This document shows positions 17,121 through 25,230 of a stretch of DNA of 64,000 bases, piece after piece. The stretch is from Spirochaetales bacterium. GTDB taxonomy: Bacteria > Spirochaetota > Spirochaetia > Sphaerochaetales > Sphaerochaetaceae. The stretch lies in the NCBI GenBank assembly GCA_028722305.1, contig JAQYHB010000042.1:1-64000 (forward strand), in the 5' to 3' direction. The position numbers and the translations under genes are program-made. Under the pieces are notes generated by a model. That model saw nothing but the letters and a program-made list of their open reading frames with translations, had not been told where the DNA came from and did not search any database. How positions within the stretch are numbered: position 1 is the stretch's first letter; every line of letters starts with the position of its first letter.

Positions 17121-17801
17121 ATGCTTTTCGCAAAAAGTTTGAAACCCATCAACCAAATCCCCACCAACAATCGAATTGCTGCGACAATTCGAAGGGCAAT
17201 CTTCACAGGGGAGTACAAAGCCGGCCAGAAACTGACCTTGAATGAACTGGAAACGACTTTTGGGGGATTTCGCACTCCTATTCGTGAGGCCTTAGTCATT
17301 CTGGAGAGCCAAGGACTTATCGAGCATGCACATAACCGCATTTCACGGGTAGCAAAGATTGACACCAAGTTCATTAGGGACACCTATGATATCAGGGAAA
17401 TCCTCGAGGACGAAGCAATACGCAAATGTTGTTCCCTTCCCGACTTTCAGGCTGACCAGCTTCTCAAGTTGCAGGACTCGGCCGAGAAAGCAGTCGAGTC
17501 GATGAGTTTGGAGGAGTACGTCAACTATGACTTGTTTTTCCATTCGGAAATCTGGAGACAGGCTCGGAACAAAAAACTGATTTCTTTCATTACCCAAGTT
17601 TGGAACGGTCCTTATGTTGGAAGCGATGAGAAGGAAGTCGCACTCTGGAAAACCGCCATGAAAGAGCACCGAGACATCCTTGAAGGCATCATCGCCCATG
17701 ACACAGAGAAGGCACAGCTAGCCCTGAACACACAAATCGAGCGCAGCAGAGAACGTACCATACGGGCAATTCAGAAGACGCTCGACGGAGGCACTGCATG
17801 A
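17121..17801 (+). CDS. GntR/FCD-family transcriptional regulator (first of a tandem pair)
   Basis: A 226-residue FadR-subfamily regulator. The winged helix-turn-helix occupies about residues 14-80 (RAIFTGEYKAGQKLTLNEL, then RTPIREALVILESQGL). The FCD effector domain follows, with FFHSEIW and KEHRDILEGI carrying the metal-binding histidines typical of sugar-acid sensors. A ribosome site GAGGAAC precedes the ATG and a TATACT hexamer lies about 25 bases further up. It is divergent from the glucarate dehydratase-ABC operon and overlaps the next gntR gene by four bases. It probably represses that operon until a sugar acid binds. Confidence 0.9.
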   Translation: MLFAKSLKPINQIPTNNRIAATIRRAIFTGEYKAGQKLTLNELETTFGGFRTPIREALVILESQGLIEHAHNRISRVAKIDTKFIRDTYDIREILEDEAIRKCCSLPDFQADQLLKLQDSAEKAVESMSLEEYVNYDLFFHSEIWRQARNKKLISFITQVWNGPYVGSDEKEVALWKTAMKEHRDILEGIIAHDTEKAQLALNTQIERSRERTIRAIQKTLDGGTA

Positions 17802-18487
17802 CCGTCACCTTTGAAACAGTCCCGCTCAATCAGCAGGTGGCCAACGAGCTACGTACCGCCATCATGCGTGGCGACATCAAGGATGGACAACGCCTGCAAC
17901 TCGCTGAACTGGAAGCAACCTTCCATATCTCCCGAACCCCAATCAAAGAAGGGTTGATGATGCTGGAACATGAAGGCTTTGTCCAGCATGAAAGGAACAA
18001 GGACTTCATCGTCATCGGAATGAGCGAGGAGTATATCAACGACTATTATGACCTACGGAAGGTGTTTGAAGCCGCTGCCATTAAGAATGCCTGCAAGCAC
18101 AAAGAAGACCTCTCCGCTATTCTCTCCTTGCAAAACTCTATCGAGGGAACTTCAATAAAAACGCTGACTGTCGACCTTTTCAAGGATTACAGTGCAAAAT
18201 TTCATTCCGAACTCTGGAAGCTCTCGGGCAATACCCGTATCATTGGTTTTCTCAATTTTCTGTTTGAAGGCCCTGGAGTCGAGATGTTTGAGAATCCCTT
18301 CAAACATTGGGAGAAAACAATCAAGGAACACCGGGCTGTGCTCGATGCCATACAGCAGGGAAATTCTGCGAAAGCAGTTGAACTCAACAATGCGCATCAG
18401 GAGCGTTGCAGGAGTCGTCTACTCAAAGCTTGGAAGGACAAACAGGCTCGGGAGAACCAGGAGGAGGTCATGCATGGACAAGCGTGA
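17798..18487 (+). CDS. GntR/FCD-family transcriptional regulator (second of a tandem pair)
   Basis: A 229-residue paralog of the preceding regulator, with the same layout: wHTH at about residues 10-75 (TAIMRGDIKDGQRLQLAEL, RTPIKEGLMMLEHEGF), then an FCD domain with KFHSELWKLSGNTR and KEHRAVLDAI. It starts in an ATGA overlap with the first gene and its own end overlaps rhaM by 14 bases. The two proteins are clearly related but far from identical, so they may form heterodimers or recognise different half-sites. The A/T-rich codon use of the island ends in or just after this gene. Confidence 0.9.
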   Translation: MTVTFETVPLNQQVANELRTAIMRGDIKDGQRLQLAELEATFHISRTPIKEGLMMLEHEGFVQHERNKDFIVIGMSEEYINDYYDLRKVFEAAAIKNACKHKEDLSAILSLQNSIEGTSIKTLTVDLFKDYSAKFHSELWKLSGNTRIIGFLNFLFEGPGVEMFENPFKHWEKTIKEHRAVLDAIQQGNSAKAVELNNAHQERCRSRLLKAWKDKQARENQEEVMHGQA

Positions 18488-18788
18488 AGCGTTCAAGATG
18501 TATCTGAAGCCGGGCATGAAGGAAGAGTATAAAAGACGTCATGCGGAAATCTGGCCTGAAATGGTCAAGCTGCTCAAGGACAGCGGTGTCAGCGATTACG
18601 GCATCTACCTTGACGAGGAGACCAATATCCTCTTTGCCTTCCAGCACACCAAGGGAACGGGAAGTCAGGCCACCGGGGCTGCCGAGGCGACCAAGCGATG
18701 GTGGCATTACATGAAGGACTTGATGGAGACCAATCCGGACGAATCTCCTGTCTCAATCCCGCTGGAGGAGATGTTCTACCTCCCCTAA
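18474..18788 (+). CDS. rhaM: L-rhamnose mutarotase
   Basis: A 104-residue protein with the family length and signature: AFKMYLKPGMKEEYKRRH, IWPEM, DYGIYLDEETNILFAF, then WWHYMKDLM and NPDESPVSIPLEEMFYL. RhaM interconverts alpha- and beta-L-rhamnopyranose; the conserved His in YKRRHAEIW is catalytic. GGAGG lies upstream, inside the end of the second gntR gene. It is about 21 kb from the rhaBAD genes, and instead sits in the sugar-acid island. Related mutarotases act on L-fucose or other 6-deoxy sugars, so the substrate might fit the dehydratase pathway rather than RhaBAD. Confidence 0.92.
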   Translation: MDKREAFKMYLKPGMKEEYKRRHAEIWPEMVKLLKDSGVSDYGIYLDEETNILFAFQHTKGTGSQATGAAEATKRWWHYMKDLMETNPDESPVSIPLEEMFYLP

Positions 18789-18807
18789 CCTCTTCTCCAA
18801 TACAGAA

Positions 18808-18843
18808 ACTACCCCTACGGTTGCTTCCAACTCGTGGGGTAGT
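18808..18843. terminator. Hairpin between rhaM and the convergent permease gene
   Basis: ACTACCCC (18808-18815) pairs with GGGGTAGT (18836-18843). Only TCTT follows on the plus strand. It is a plausible weak, possibly two-way terminator between converging genes. Confidence 0.45.
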
Positions 18844-18866
18844 CTTATGCGTCCTAGTGAATCGGC

Positions 18867-20153
18867 TTATTTGCCTTCCTTGGGAACAGGCAGGACCAAG
18901 TTCAGGATGATGCCGACCAAGGTGGCAAGAGCAACGGAACCAAGGCTGAAGGTCAAGGATCCGCCGAGGGCGAACTGCAGCATGCCGCCACCGATACCGA
19001 TGGTGAGGATGACGCTGCTGATGGTCAGGTTCCTCTTGTCCTGATAGTCGACACCGCTCTCGACCAGCGTGCGCAGGCCACTGGAGGCGATGATGCCGAA
19101 GAAGAGCATCGAGATGCCACCAAGGACCGGGCTCGGGATGGTGTGGATCAGGGCCCCGAACTTCGGGAAGAAGGAGAGCAGGATCGCGAAGACCGCGGCA
19201 CCACCGGTCACGTAGACGGAGTAGACGCCCGTGATGGCAAGCACGCCGATGTTCTCGCCATAGGTAGTGTTCGGAGGACCACCCCAAAGCGCGGCCCAAG
19301 CGGTGGCGAGACCATCACCGGAAAGGGTCCTGTGCAGACCCGGGTCCTCGTAGAAGTTCTTGCCGACGACCTTGCTGACCGTCAGGGTGTCGCCAAGGTG
19401 CTCACAGATGGTGGCGAAGCTGACGATGACAAAGGTCAGGATGGCAACCAGGTTGAACTTCGGCATGTGCATGCGCGGCAGTCCGAACCAGGCGGCATCC
19501 TTCACTCCCTGGAAATCGATCAGATGGTAGGCGGGGAAGAAGTTGCCCATAATCAAAGTGAAAAGATATCCAGCCGCCAAGCCGAAGAGCACGGGAATGA
19601 CGCTGATGAATCCCTTGCCGTAGATGTTGACGATGACCGTGACGGCCAGGGTGACCATGGCAACCGAGAACAGTACCAGAGAATACCCCTGCGAAGCGTC
19701 GGAATTCGGATACATCGCCATGTTCAAGGCGGAAGGAGCCAGACTCATGCCGATGACCACAATCACGCTGCCGATGACAACCGGAGGCAAGGCCTTGTTC
19801 AGCCATCCGGTTCCCGTCTTCCTGATGATGGCGGCGACCACAAGATAGGTGATGCCACTGAAGACCGCGCCACCCATCGCGTAGGGAAGTCCGTATGCGG
19901 AACTGATGGTGATCAGCGCGGGAATGAACGCGAAGGAGGAACCGAGGAACACCGGCACCTTCGCTCCTGTGCATAGGATATAGATCAACGTACCGGTACC
20001 CGCGGTGAACAGGGCGGTGTTGATATCCATTCCCGTGAGAATCGGAACCAGGATGGTCGCGCCAAACATGGCGAACACATGCTGGATACTCAGCGGAATC
20101 CACTTCGAGAGAGGCGGTTTGTCCGCAGGACCGTACAGCATCTTCGTACTCAT
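18867..20153 (-). CDS. NCS2 uracil/xanthine permease (UraA-like)
   Basis: A 428-residue membrane protein with 12-14 hydrophobic segments. TTYGENIGVLAITGVYS is the NCS2 signature found in UraA/PyrP, and FATICEHLGDTLTVSKVVG matches the conserved His/Glu substrate region of uracil transporters. It should import uracil, or possibly xanthine, with protons. AAGGAG precedes the ATG, and a promoter lies upstream. It is single and minus-strand, between convergent rhaM and divergent U32 peptidase genes. No PyrR or purine riboswitch is visible in its leader. Confidence 0.92.
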   Translation of the reverse strand: MSTKMLYGPADKPPLSKWIPLSIQHVFAMFGATILVPILTGMDINTALFTAGTGTLIYILCTGAKVPVFLGSSFAFIPALITISSAYGLPYAMGGAVFSGITYLVVAAIIRKTGTGWLNKALPPVVIGSVIVVIGMSLAPSALNMAMYPNSDASQGYSLVLFSVAMVTLAVTVIVNIYGKGFISVIPVLFGLAAGYLFTLIMGNFFPAYHLIDFQGVKDAAWFGLPRMHMPKFNLVAILTFVIVSFATICEHLGDTLTVSKVVGKNFYEDPGLHRTLSGDGLATAWAALWGGPPNTTYGENIGVLAITGVYSVYVTGGAAVFAILLSFFPKFGALIHTIPSPVLGGISMLFFGIIASSGLRTLVESGVDYQDKRNLTISSVILTIGIGGGMLQFALGGSLTFSLGSVALATLVGIILNLVLPVPKEGK

Positions 20154-20207
20154 GATGAAGAGCTCCTTAAGGAATGCAAAATATGACTTTTCTAGGGAAG
20201 TCCCTTT

Positions 20208-20236
20208 ATTCTATCGAAAATCCTCCCGTCGTGGAA
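20208..20236 (-). promoter_or_regulatory. Promoter of the uracil/xanthine permease gene
   Basis: On the minus strand TTCCAC (20231-20236), a 17-base spacer and TAGAAT (20208-20213) precede the AAGGAG-ATG start by about 45 bases. Confidence 0.45.
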
Positions 20237-20280
20237 AGGGGGGAAGCTTCACTTCTCTATTCCTCTCTGGACCGCTTCCG

Positions 20281-20309
20281 TTGCTTTTTCCCGGTTCTTG
20301 GTCTAGGGT
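20281..20309 (+). promoter_or_regulatory. Promoter for leaderless U32 peptidase gene
   Basis: TTGCTT (20281-20286), 17 bases, TAGGGT (20304-20309), then six bases and the ATG at 20316. No Shine-Dalgarno sequence is present between. Confidence 0.45.
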
Positions 20310-20315
20310 TGAGGC

Positions 20316-22547
20316 ATGACAGAACTGTTACTTCCCGCCGGCAGCATGCAGGCCGGCCTCGCTGCGTTCGAAGGCGGCGCAGACGCGATTTATCTCGGAT
20401 TCACCCGTTTCTCCGCCCGCAAGGAGGCGAAGAACTTCACCTTTGACGAATTCAGACGGATCACAACCTATGCCCGCGAGCACCAGAAGAAGGTCATCAT
20501 CGCCCTGAACACACTGCTGAAGGATGACGATATCCCGGCAGCCTACGACCTGCTCAAGCAAGCCTCGTTCATCGGCTGCGATGGCATCATCATCCAGGAC
20601 CTCGGTCTCGCGCGGCTCTGCCAGCGGGATTTCCCCGACCTTGAGCTGCACGCCTCCACCCAGCTCGCCGTCCACACTGCCGAGGGTGTGAAGGAGATGC
20701 AGAGCCTCGGCTTCAAGCAGGTGGTGCTCAGCCGGGAGCTGACCATCGAGGAAATCGGGCGCATCAGGGAAGCATGCCCGGACGTGAAGCTCGAGGTCTT
20801 CATCCACGGAGCCCTCTGCTACGGCTTCAGCGGACTGTGCATGGCCAGCGCCAAGCTCTGTGGACGAAGCGCCAACGGGGGAGCCTGCGCCCAAATCTGC
20901 CGATCATGGTTTGAAATCGAGAGGGATCCTCTGCGTCCTGCAGAGCTCAGCCCAAGGCCGACGCAACGGAAGGCCTGGTGGCTCAGCATGAGCGATCTTG
21001 ACGGCACGAAGGCCGTGAAGCGCCTGCAGGACATGGGCATCGACATGCTGAAAGTCGAGGGCAGGATGAAGGCCCCCGCCTACACGCTCGCGGCCGCCAA
21101 GTGCTACCGGGCGGTGCTTGACGGGCAGGATGACACCTCCCAATTGAAGAAGGAGCTGGAAACGGTCTTCGCCCGCCGCATGACCGGTGGCTGGCTGACC
21201 GATTACGGCCGTACCGAGCAGGATTTCACTCCCCGCTCTGTCACGCTCGGTTCGACCAGCTACCCTCGCCACCGTGGCATCAAGGTCGGCAAGGTGCAGG
21301 AGCTGACCCGCTATGGCGCGGTAGTGACACTGACCGAGCCGGTCGCGCTCCGCGACGGCATTTCCTATTTTACCGTCAGCGACAAGGAGCCTGTCGGAGT
21401 CGTCCAGTTCGGCTTGTCGACCATGCGCGACGCCTACCGGAAATACATCCAGCAGGCCGAACCTGCCCAGACCGTCATCATCCAGATTCCGGAGGGACAG
21501 CCGGAGCCGAAGGCCGGCCAGGACATCTACTGCATCAGTCGCCATGACCAGACCCTTCCGGTCACCGGCAAGGAGCTCTCGCCCGCAACGGCCGGACTGG
21601 AGACAACCCTGCGCCTCGAAAAGGACAAGCTCAGTGTCGAGGCCCGTCTCGGTTTCCTCGGCAAGAAGGTCGTCAAGCGCTACCCGATCGCCGCCAGCCG
21701 GGCACAGAAGCCAAGGGAGCTTCACAAGGAAATGGCCGAGCTGTTCAGTCAGAACGACAAGAGCTATTTCTCCCTGAAGTCCCTGACCATCGACAACCAG
21801 ACTGGCCTCCAAGACCATGAGCTCTTCTACCCGCTCTCGCAGATGAAGACGATGCGGAGGGACTGGTACAAGACGCTGGACATGCTCCTTGAGCACTACT
21901 TTGCCGAGCCGCTCGAGAGGAAGACCGGGAGGATGGAAACCAAGGAACTGCTTCCACTGAGGAACATGCTGAGCGACCGGAATCAGGTGCCTTGGCTGGA
22001 CGTGATGGAGCTCTCCAAGGAAGAGGAACCCGAGAAACGGATGTACATGGTCCTTTCCAAGTATTACCTTCCCCTTTCTCCGGTGATGTTCAAGGAAGAG
22101 GAATACTACCAGGCACTGGATGGCATCGTCGAGAAGCTCCAAAAGAGCGGCAACCTGGACAAGGTCCGTTTCGGCCTGAACAACATCGCCCAGGTACGGT
22201 GGGCGAAGCGGCACCCTGAATGCAAGGTCTTCTGCGACATCTATCTGTATTTGGCGAACAGCTTCACCGCCGAGTCGATTCAGGAGGAATTAGGGGACGG
22301 CCTGGTTGGCGGTTACCTCTGGCTGGAGACACAGTCCTTCACCAAAGGCTACTGGCCCTTCATCCCGACAGTCGTCCCGCCCTCGTTCAACATTCCCCTC
22401 TTCATCAGCCGCTCCTGCTTCCGGCATGACTCGCTGCTGCTCGAGTGCAAGAACTGCCCGCACCGTGGTTCCTGGTATCTGGAACAGATGGACCGCAGGC
22501 TGCACGTGATGGTGAAGGACTGTCTCACCGTCATCACCCAGGTCTGA
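20316..22547 (+). CDS. U32-family peptidase / RlhA-like protein
   Basis: A 743-residue protein. Residues 1-260 form the U32 domain; the signature EVFIHGALCYGFSGLCMAS with CGRSANGGACAQICR carries conserved Cys residues. The remainder includes a collagenase-like C-terminal part ending ECKNCPHRGSWYLEQMDRR, with more cysteines that may hold an Fe-S cluster. Family members include collagenase-like proteases and RlhA, which hydroxylates C2501 of 23S rRNA; the long form here is nearest the RlhA/YdcP layout. The exact activity is uncertain. It has its own promoter and a terminator-like hairpin behind it. Confidence 0.87.
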   Translation: MTELLLPAGSMQAGLAAFEGGADAIYLGFTRFSARKEAKNFTFDEFRRITTYAREHQKKVIIALNTLLKDDDIPAAYDLLKQASFIGCDGIIIQDLGLARLCQRDFPDLELHASTQLAVHTAEGVKEMQSLGFKQVVLSRELTIEEIGRIREACPDVKLEVFIHGALCYGFSGLCMASAKLCGRSANGGACAQICRSWFEIERDPLRPAELSPRPTQRKAWWLSMSDLDGTKAVKRLQDMGIDMLKVEGRMKAPAYTLAAAKCYRAVLDGQDDTSQLKKELETVFARRMTGGWLTDYGRTEQDFTPRSVTLGSTSYPRHRGIKVGKVQELTRYGAVVTLTEPVALRDGISYFTVSDKEPVGVVQFGLSTMRDAYRKYIQQAEPAQTVIIQIPEGQPEPKAGQDIYCISRHDQTLPVTGKELSPATAGLETTLRLEKDKLSVEARLGFLGKKVVKRYPIAASRAQKPRELHKEMAELFSQNDKSYFSLKSLTIDNQTGLQDHELFYPLSQMKTMRRDWYKTLDMLLEHYFAEPLERKTGRMETKELLPLRNMLSDRNQVPWLDVMELSKEEEPEKRMYMVLSKYYLPLSPVMFKEEEYYQALDGIVEKLQKSGNLDKVRFGLNNIAQVRWAKRHPECKVFCDIYLYLANSFTAESIQEELGDGLVGGYLWLETQSFTKGYWPFIPTVVPPSFNIPLFISRSCFRHDSLLLECKNCPHRGSWYLEQMDRRLHVMVKDCLTVITQV

Positions 22548-22558
22548 GACGGCAAACA

Positions 22559-22589
22559 AGGGGACCTGCCTGCGAAGGACAGATCCCCT
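22559..22589. terminator. Two-way terminator between U32 and nagB genes
   Basis: AGGGGA (22559-22564) pairs with TCCCCT (22584-22589), with extra inner pairing. CTTCTTTG follows on the plus strand and TTGTTTG on the minus strand, and the flanking genes converge. Confidence 0.6.
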
Positions 22590-22607
22590 CTTCTTTGCTC
22601 AGCCTGA

Positions 22608-23372
22608 TCAGAAGCCCAGAATCTCCTTGCCGCTCTCGTTGTCAAGGAACAGCTGGGCATCCGCATGCAGGCGGAGAATCGAGCTCGGGCAGCTCTCCGC
22701 TACCGGTCCAAGGACCGCCATGCGGGCGGCGTGGGCCTTCGTGGCAGCGGGAACCGTGCAGACGATATGGTTGGCGGAGAAAAGCATTGGCACCGTCAGC
22801 GTCACCGCCTGACGAGGCACATCCTCGAGTTGCTTGAAGCAACCATCGTGTACCTGCTGGTTCCGGCAAACCTCGTCCAGACCGACCACCTTCACCGCCT
22901 TCGAATCCTTGAAGTCCGCTACCGCGGGGTCATTGAAGGCGATATGTCCGTTCTCGCCGATGCCCATCAGGCAGATATCGATCGGGGCGGCCTGCAGAAG
23001 CTTCGCGTAGTTCTCCAGGCTCCGACCGACATCACCTTCCGGACGCAGATAATGGACTTTCGCGAATGGAACCTTCTGAAAGATATGGGTGTCAAGGAAA
23101 TTGCCAAACCCTTGGGGTGCATCCTTGTCCAGCCCGATATACTCGTCCATGTGAAAAGCCTCGATGCGGGACCAATCGATCTTCTTGCTTGCGACCAAGT
23201 AGGCCAGAATCTCGTTCTGGCTTGGCGCGGCAGCGAAAATCATGCGGACCAATCGGCCCTTGACTTGACCCAACGCCTGGATGATCAGGCTTTCGGCGGC
23301 TTGTCCAGCCGCCCTTCCCATAGCCTCGCGGCTATCCAGAATCTCACACGTAAAACCAAGATGTCTTGCCAT
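22608..23372 (-). CDS. nagB: Glucosamine-6-phosphate deaminase family protein, copy 1
   Basis: A 254-residue protein. AFHMDEYIGL contains the catalytic Asp and GIGENGHIAFNDP the active-site His/Asp/Glu region, both intact. NagB converts glucosamine-6-P to fructose-6-P and ammonia. The ATG is one base beyond the stop of the second NagB gene, with no strong ribosome site, so it probably depends on translation of copy 2. The two copies are clearly diverged. Last gene of the lacI-TRAP-side cluster; an isomerase-deaminase for a related amino sugar is an alternative. Confidence 0.88.
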   Translation of the reverse strand: MARHLGFTCEILDSREAMGRAAGQAAESLIIQALGQVKGRLVRMIFAAAPSQNEILAYLVASKKIDWSRIEAFHMDEYIGLDKDAPQGFGNFLDTHIFQKVPFAKVHYLRPEGDVGRSLENYAKLLQAAPIDICLMGIGENGHIAFNDPAVADFKDSKAVKVVGLDEVCRNQQVHDGCFKQLEDVPRQAVTLTVPMLFSANHIVCTVPAATKAHAARMAVLGPVAESCPSSILRLHADAQLFLDNESGKEILGF

Positions 23373-23373
23373 G

Positions 23374-24114
23374 TTATCTCACCGGAAACGCATTCGCGCT
23401 CGAATCATCATCGATGAAGAGGTACCACTCGGGGTGGGTCTTCAGGATTGTCGCCGGGACCAGATTGGTCACAGACTTTCCCAATGTCATTTGAATCGCA
23501 TCGGCCTTCACCGCATGTGGCGCGGCCGTGACGATCACCTTGCAGTTCATAATCTGGGATACGGTCATGCTGACAGCCTGTTTGGGCACGTCATCCACCG
23601 TCTTGAACCATCCCTCATGCACCTGCTGCATGCGGCATTTCTGGTCCAGGTCGACCACGATATAGCTTGCTTTGGTCTGGAAATCCGCGGGGGGATCGTT
23701 GAAGGCGACATGCCCGTTCTCACCGATTCCGATGACCCCGACATCAATCGGCTTCTCGGTAATCCGCTTGGTCAGCTCGGCGATGTTCTTGAGCACATCG
23801 CCCTCTCCATTTACGAAAACCGCCTCTTTCGGATGGACGACATCGACGAACCGCTCCTTCAGGTATTTGCGGAAACTGGCGCCATGCGTTTCGGAAAGGC
23901 CCACGTACTCGTCCAGATGGAACATGGTCACCTTGCCCCAGTCGACATCCAGCTTGACCAACGCCTTCAGCGTCTCAAACTGACTTGCGCCCGTGCTGAG
24001 CGCAATGCGGCAGTATCCTTGCCGGGAGATGGCCTTGTTGATCTCGCAGGCAATCCGTCCGGCAGCCGCCGCTCCCAACTCCTCGGGAGTATGGAACACA
24101 TTCACGGAAAACAT
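23374..24114 (-). CDS. nagB: Glucosamine-6-phosphate deaminase family protein, copy 2
   Basis: A 246-residue paralog. MFHLDEYVGL and GIGENGHVAFNDPP are intact, as is the N-terminal sugar-phosphate loop ALSTGASQFETLKAL. The start at 24114 follows GGAGGG; an upstream in-frame Met lies in the LacI gene end and is rejected. It is transcribed together with copy 1 and probably after lacI and the TRAP genes. Having two NagB proteins side by side suggests different substrates, a heteromer, or regulatory differences; sequence alone does not decide. Confidence 0.9.
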   Translation of the reverse strand: MFSVNVFHTPEELGAAAAGRIACEINKAISRQGYCRIALSTGASQFETLKALVKLDVDWGKVTMFHLDEYVGLSETHGASFRKYLKERFVDVVHPKEAVFVNGEGDVLKNIAELTKRITEKPIDVGVIGIGENGHVAFNDPPADFQTKASYIVVDLDQKCRMQQVHEGWFKTVDDVPKQAVSMTVSQIMNCKVIVTAAPHAVKADAIQMTLGKSVTNLVPATILKTHPEWYLFIDDDSSANAFPVR

Positions 24115-24130
24115 TTGTTTCCCTCCTTGT

Positions 24131-25225
24131 TTACACCGATGACGAAACATAGATACCCGGCCCCATACGCCCGACGTAGAACGGAAGATTGCTTCTGAGC
24201 ACAATCGAGACGGGAACCGAGAGCACTTTCGCTTTCGGCATTTCTTTCTTCAACAGGTATTCGAACAAGAGATGCATGCCCAAATATCCTCTCTGGAACG
24301 GATTCTTGTCGATGATGCCCGAAACCAACCCCCGCTGCAGATTGGAGACATTTTCCGGGCAAAGCTCGGTGACCAGCACCTCGGTCTTCCGTTCAGGATG
24401 CCTGAGCGCCACTCGGGTGATCGCCTGACAGTTCTTCTCGCGGACCGAGTAGAAGGCGACAGTCTCCGGATGGGCAAGCAACGCCTGTTCCAGTTTCTGC
24501 TCCAGCAACGGCTCGTCGTACGGGTCGTCAACCACCAACGTAGTGAACGGCAGATGGTTTTCCTCGATGTAGGAGGAAAACCCCCGCACGTTCTCCTGGT
24601 GGGTCTTGCTGGTCGCATCCCCCATGGCGATGATGATCAGTCCGGGATCGCATACCTTGCACAGGTACTCCGCCCCCAAACGCCCAATCAGGTCGCTTCG
24701 CGGGGAAATGCAGCAAAGACTGTCCAACTGGGGGATCCGTTCATCCAACAGGACGACGGGAATCCCTTTCGCGATCAGCTTCCCCATCCGGTACACCAAT
24801 TCGGATCCGGTATTGGCAGGAAGCACGACGATGCCGTCATAGGGACGGGTGTCGGCGTAGAGCTTGTCCAGCACCTCGCACTCGGCGATGGCGGCGCCAT
24901 GCCCGTAGGGGACCACCAGGTCGTCGCAGCTACAGTTCAGGCCAGCAAACTCGTCGAACGCCGTGTGCACTCCCTCCAGCATGCTGGCGTGGTATTCTCC
25001 CGTGGAGCGCGCGGCCTCCCCAATATACGCCACCCTGATAGGATTGCGTTTCAGAGCGGAAGCTGCGAAGTTCACCTCGTAGCCCATGGCCTTGACAGCC
25101 TCGAGAATTTTCGTCCGTGTCTCCTCGCTCAGGCCCTCCTTGTTATGGATGGCCCGATGGATGGAGATCTGGGAATACCCAGTCGCTTGCGCAATGTCTT
25201 TCAGGGTGATGTTGTTGGATGTCAT
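24131..25225 (-). CDS. LacI-family transcriptional regulator of the amino-sugar locus
   Basis: A 364-residue regulator. The helix-turn-helix ITLKDIAQATGYSQISIHRA lies at about residues 5-24 with the hinge near 50-60, followed by a periplasmic-binding-protein-like effector domain. Unusual cysteines occur in GLNCSCDD. It sits between TRAP dctM and nagB2 in the same orientation, six bases after dctM, with no clear ribosome site. The LacI-type palindrome between dctP and nagA is the obvious target, so the regulator would be part of its own regulon. The ligand is probably an amino sugar or its phosphate. Confidence 0.9.
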   Translation of the reverse strand: MTSNNITLKDIAQATGYSQISIHRAIHNKEGLSEETRTKILEAVKAMGYEVNFAASALKRNPIRVAYIGEAARSTGEYHASMLEGVHTAFDEFAGLNCSCDDLVVPYGHGAAIAECEVLDKLYADTRPYDGIVVLPANTGSELVYRMGKLIAKGIPVVLLDERIPQLDSLCCISPRSDLIGRLGAEYLCKVCDPGLIIIAMGDATSKTHQENVRGFSSYIEENHLPFTTLVVDDPYDEPLLEQKLEQALLAHPETVAFYSVREKNCQAITRVALRHPERKTEVLVTELCPENVSNLQRGLVSGIIDKNPFQRGYLGMHLLFEYLLKKEMPKAKVLSVPVSIVLRSNLPFYVGRMGPGIYVSSSV

Positions 25226-25230
25226 AGCAA

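Noticed and set aside
20904-22214. 436-codon minus-strand frame opposite the U32 peptidase gene
   Set aside because: Antisense shadow with a Leu/His/Arg-rich nonsense composition.
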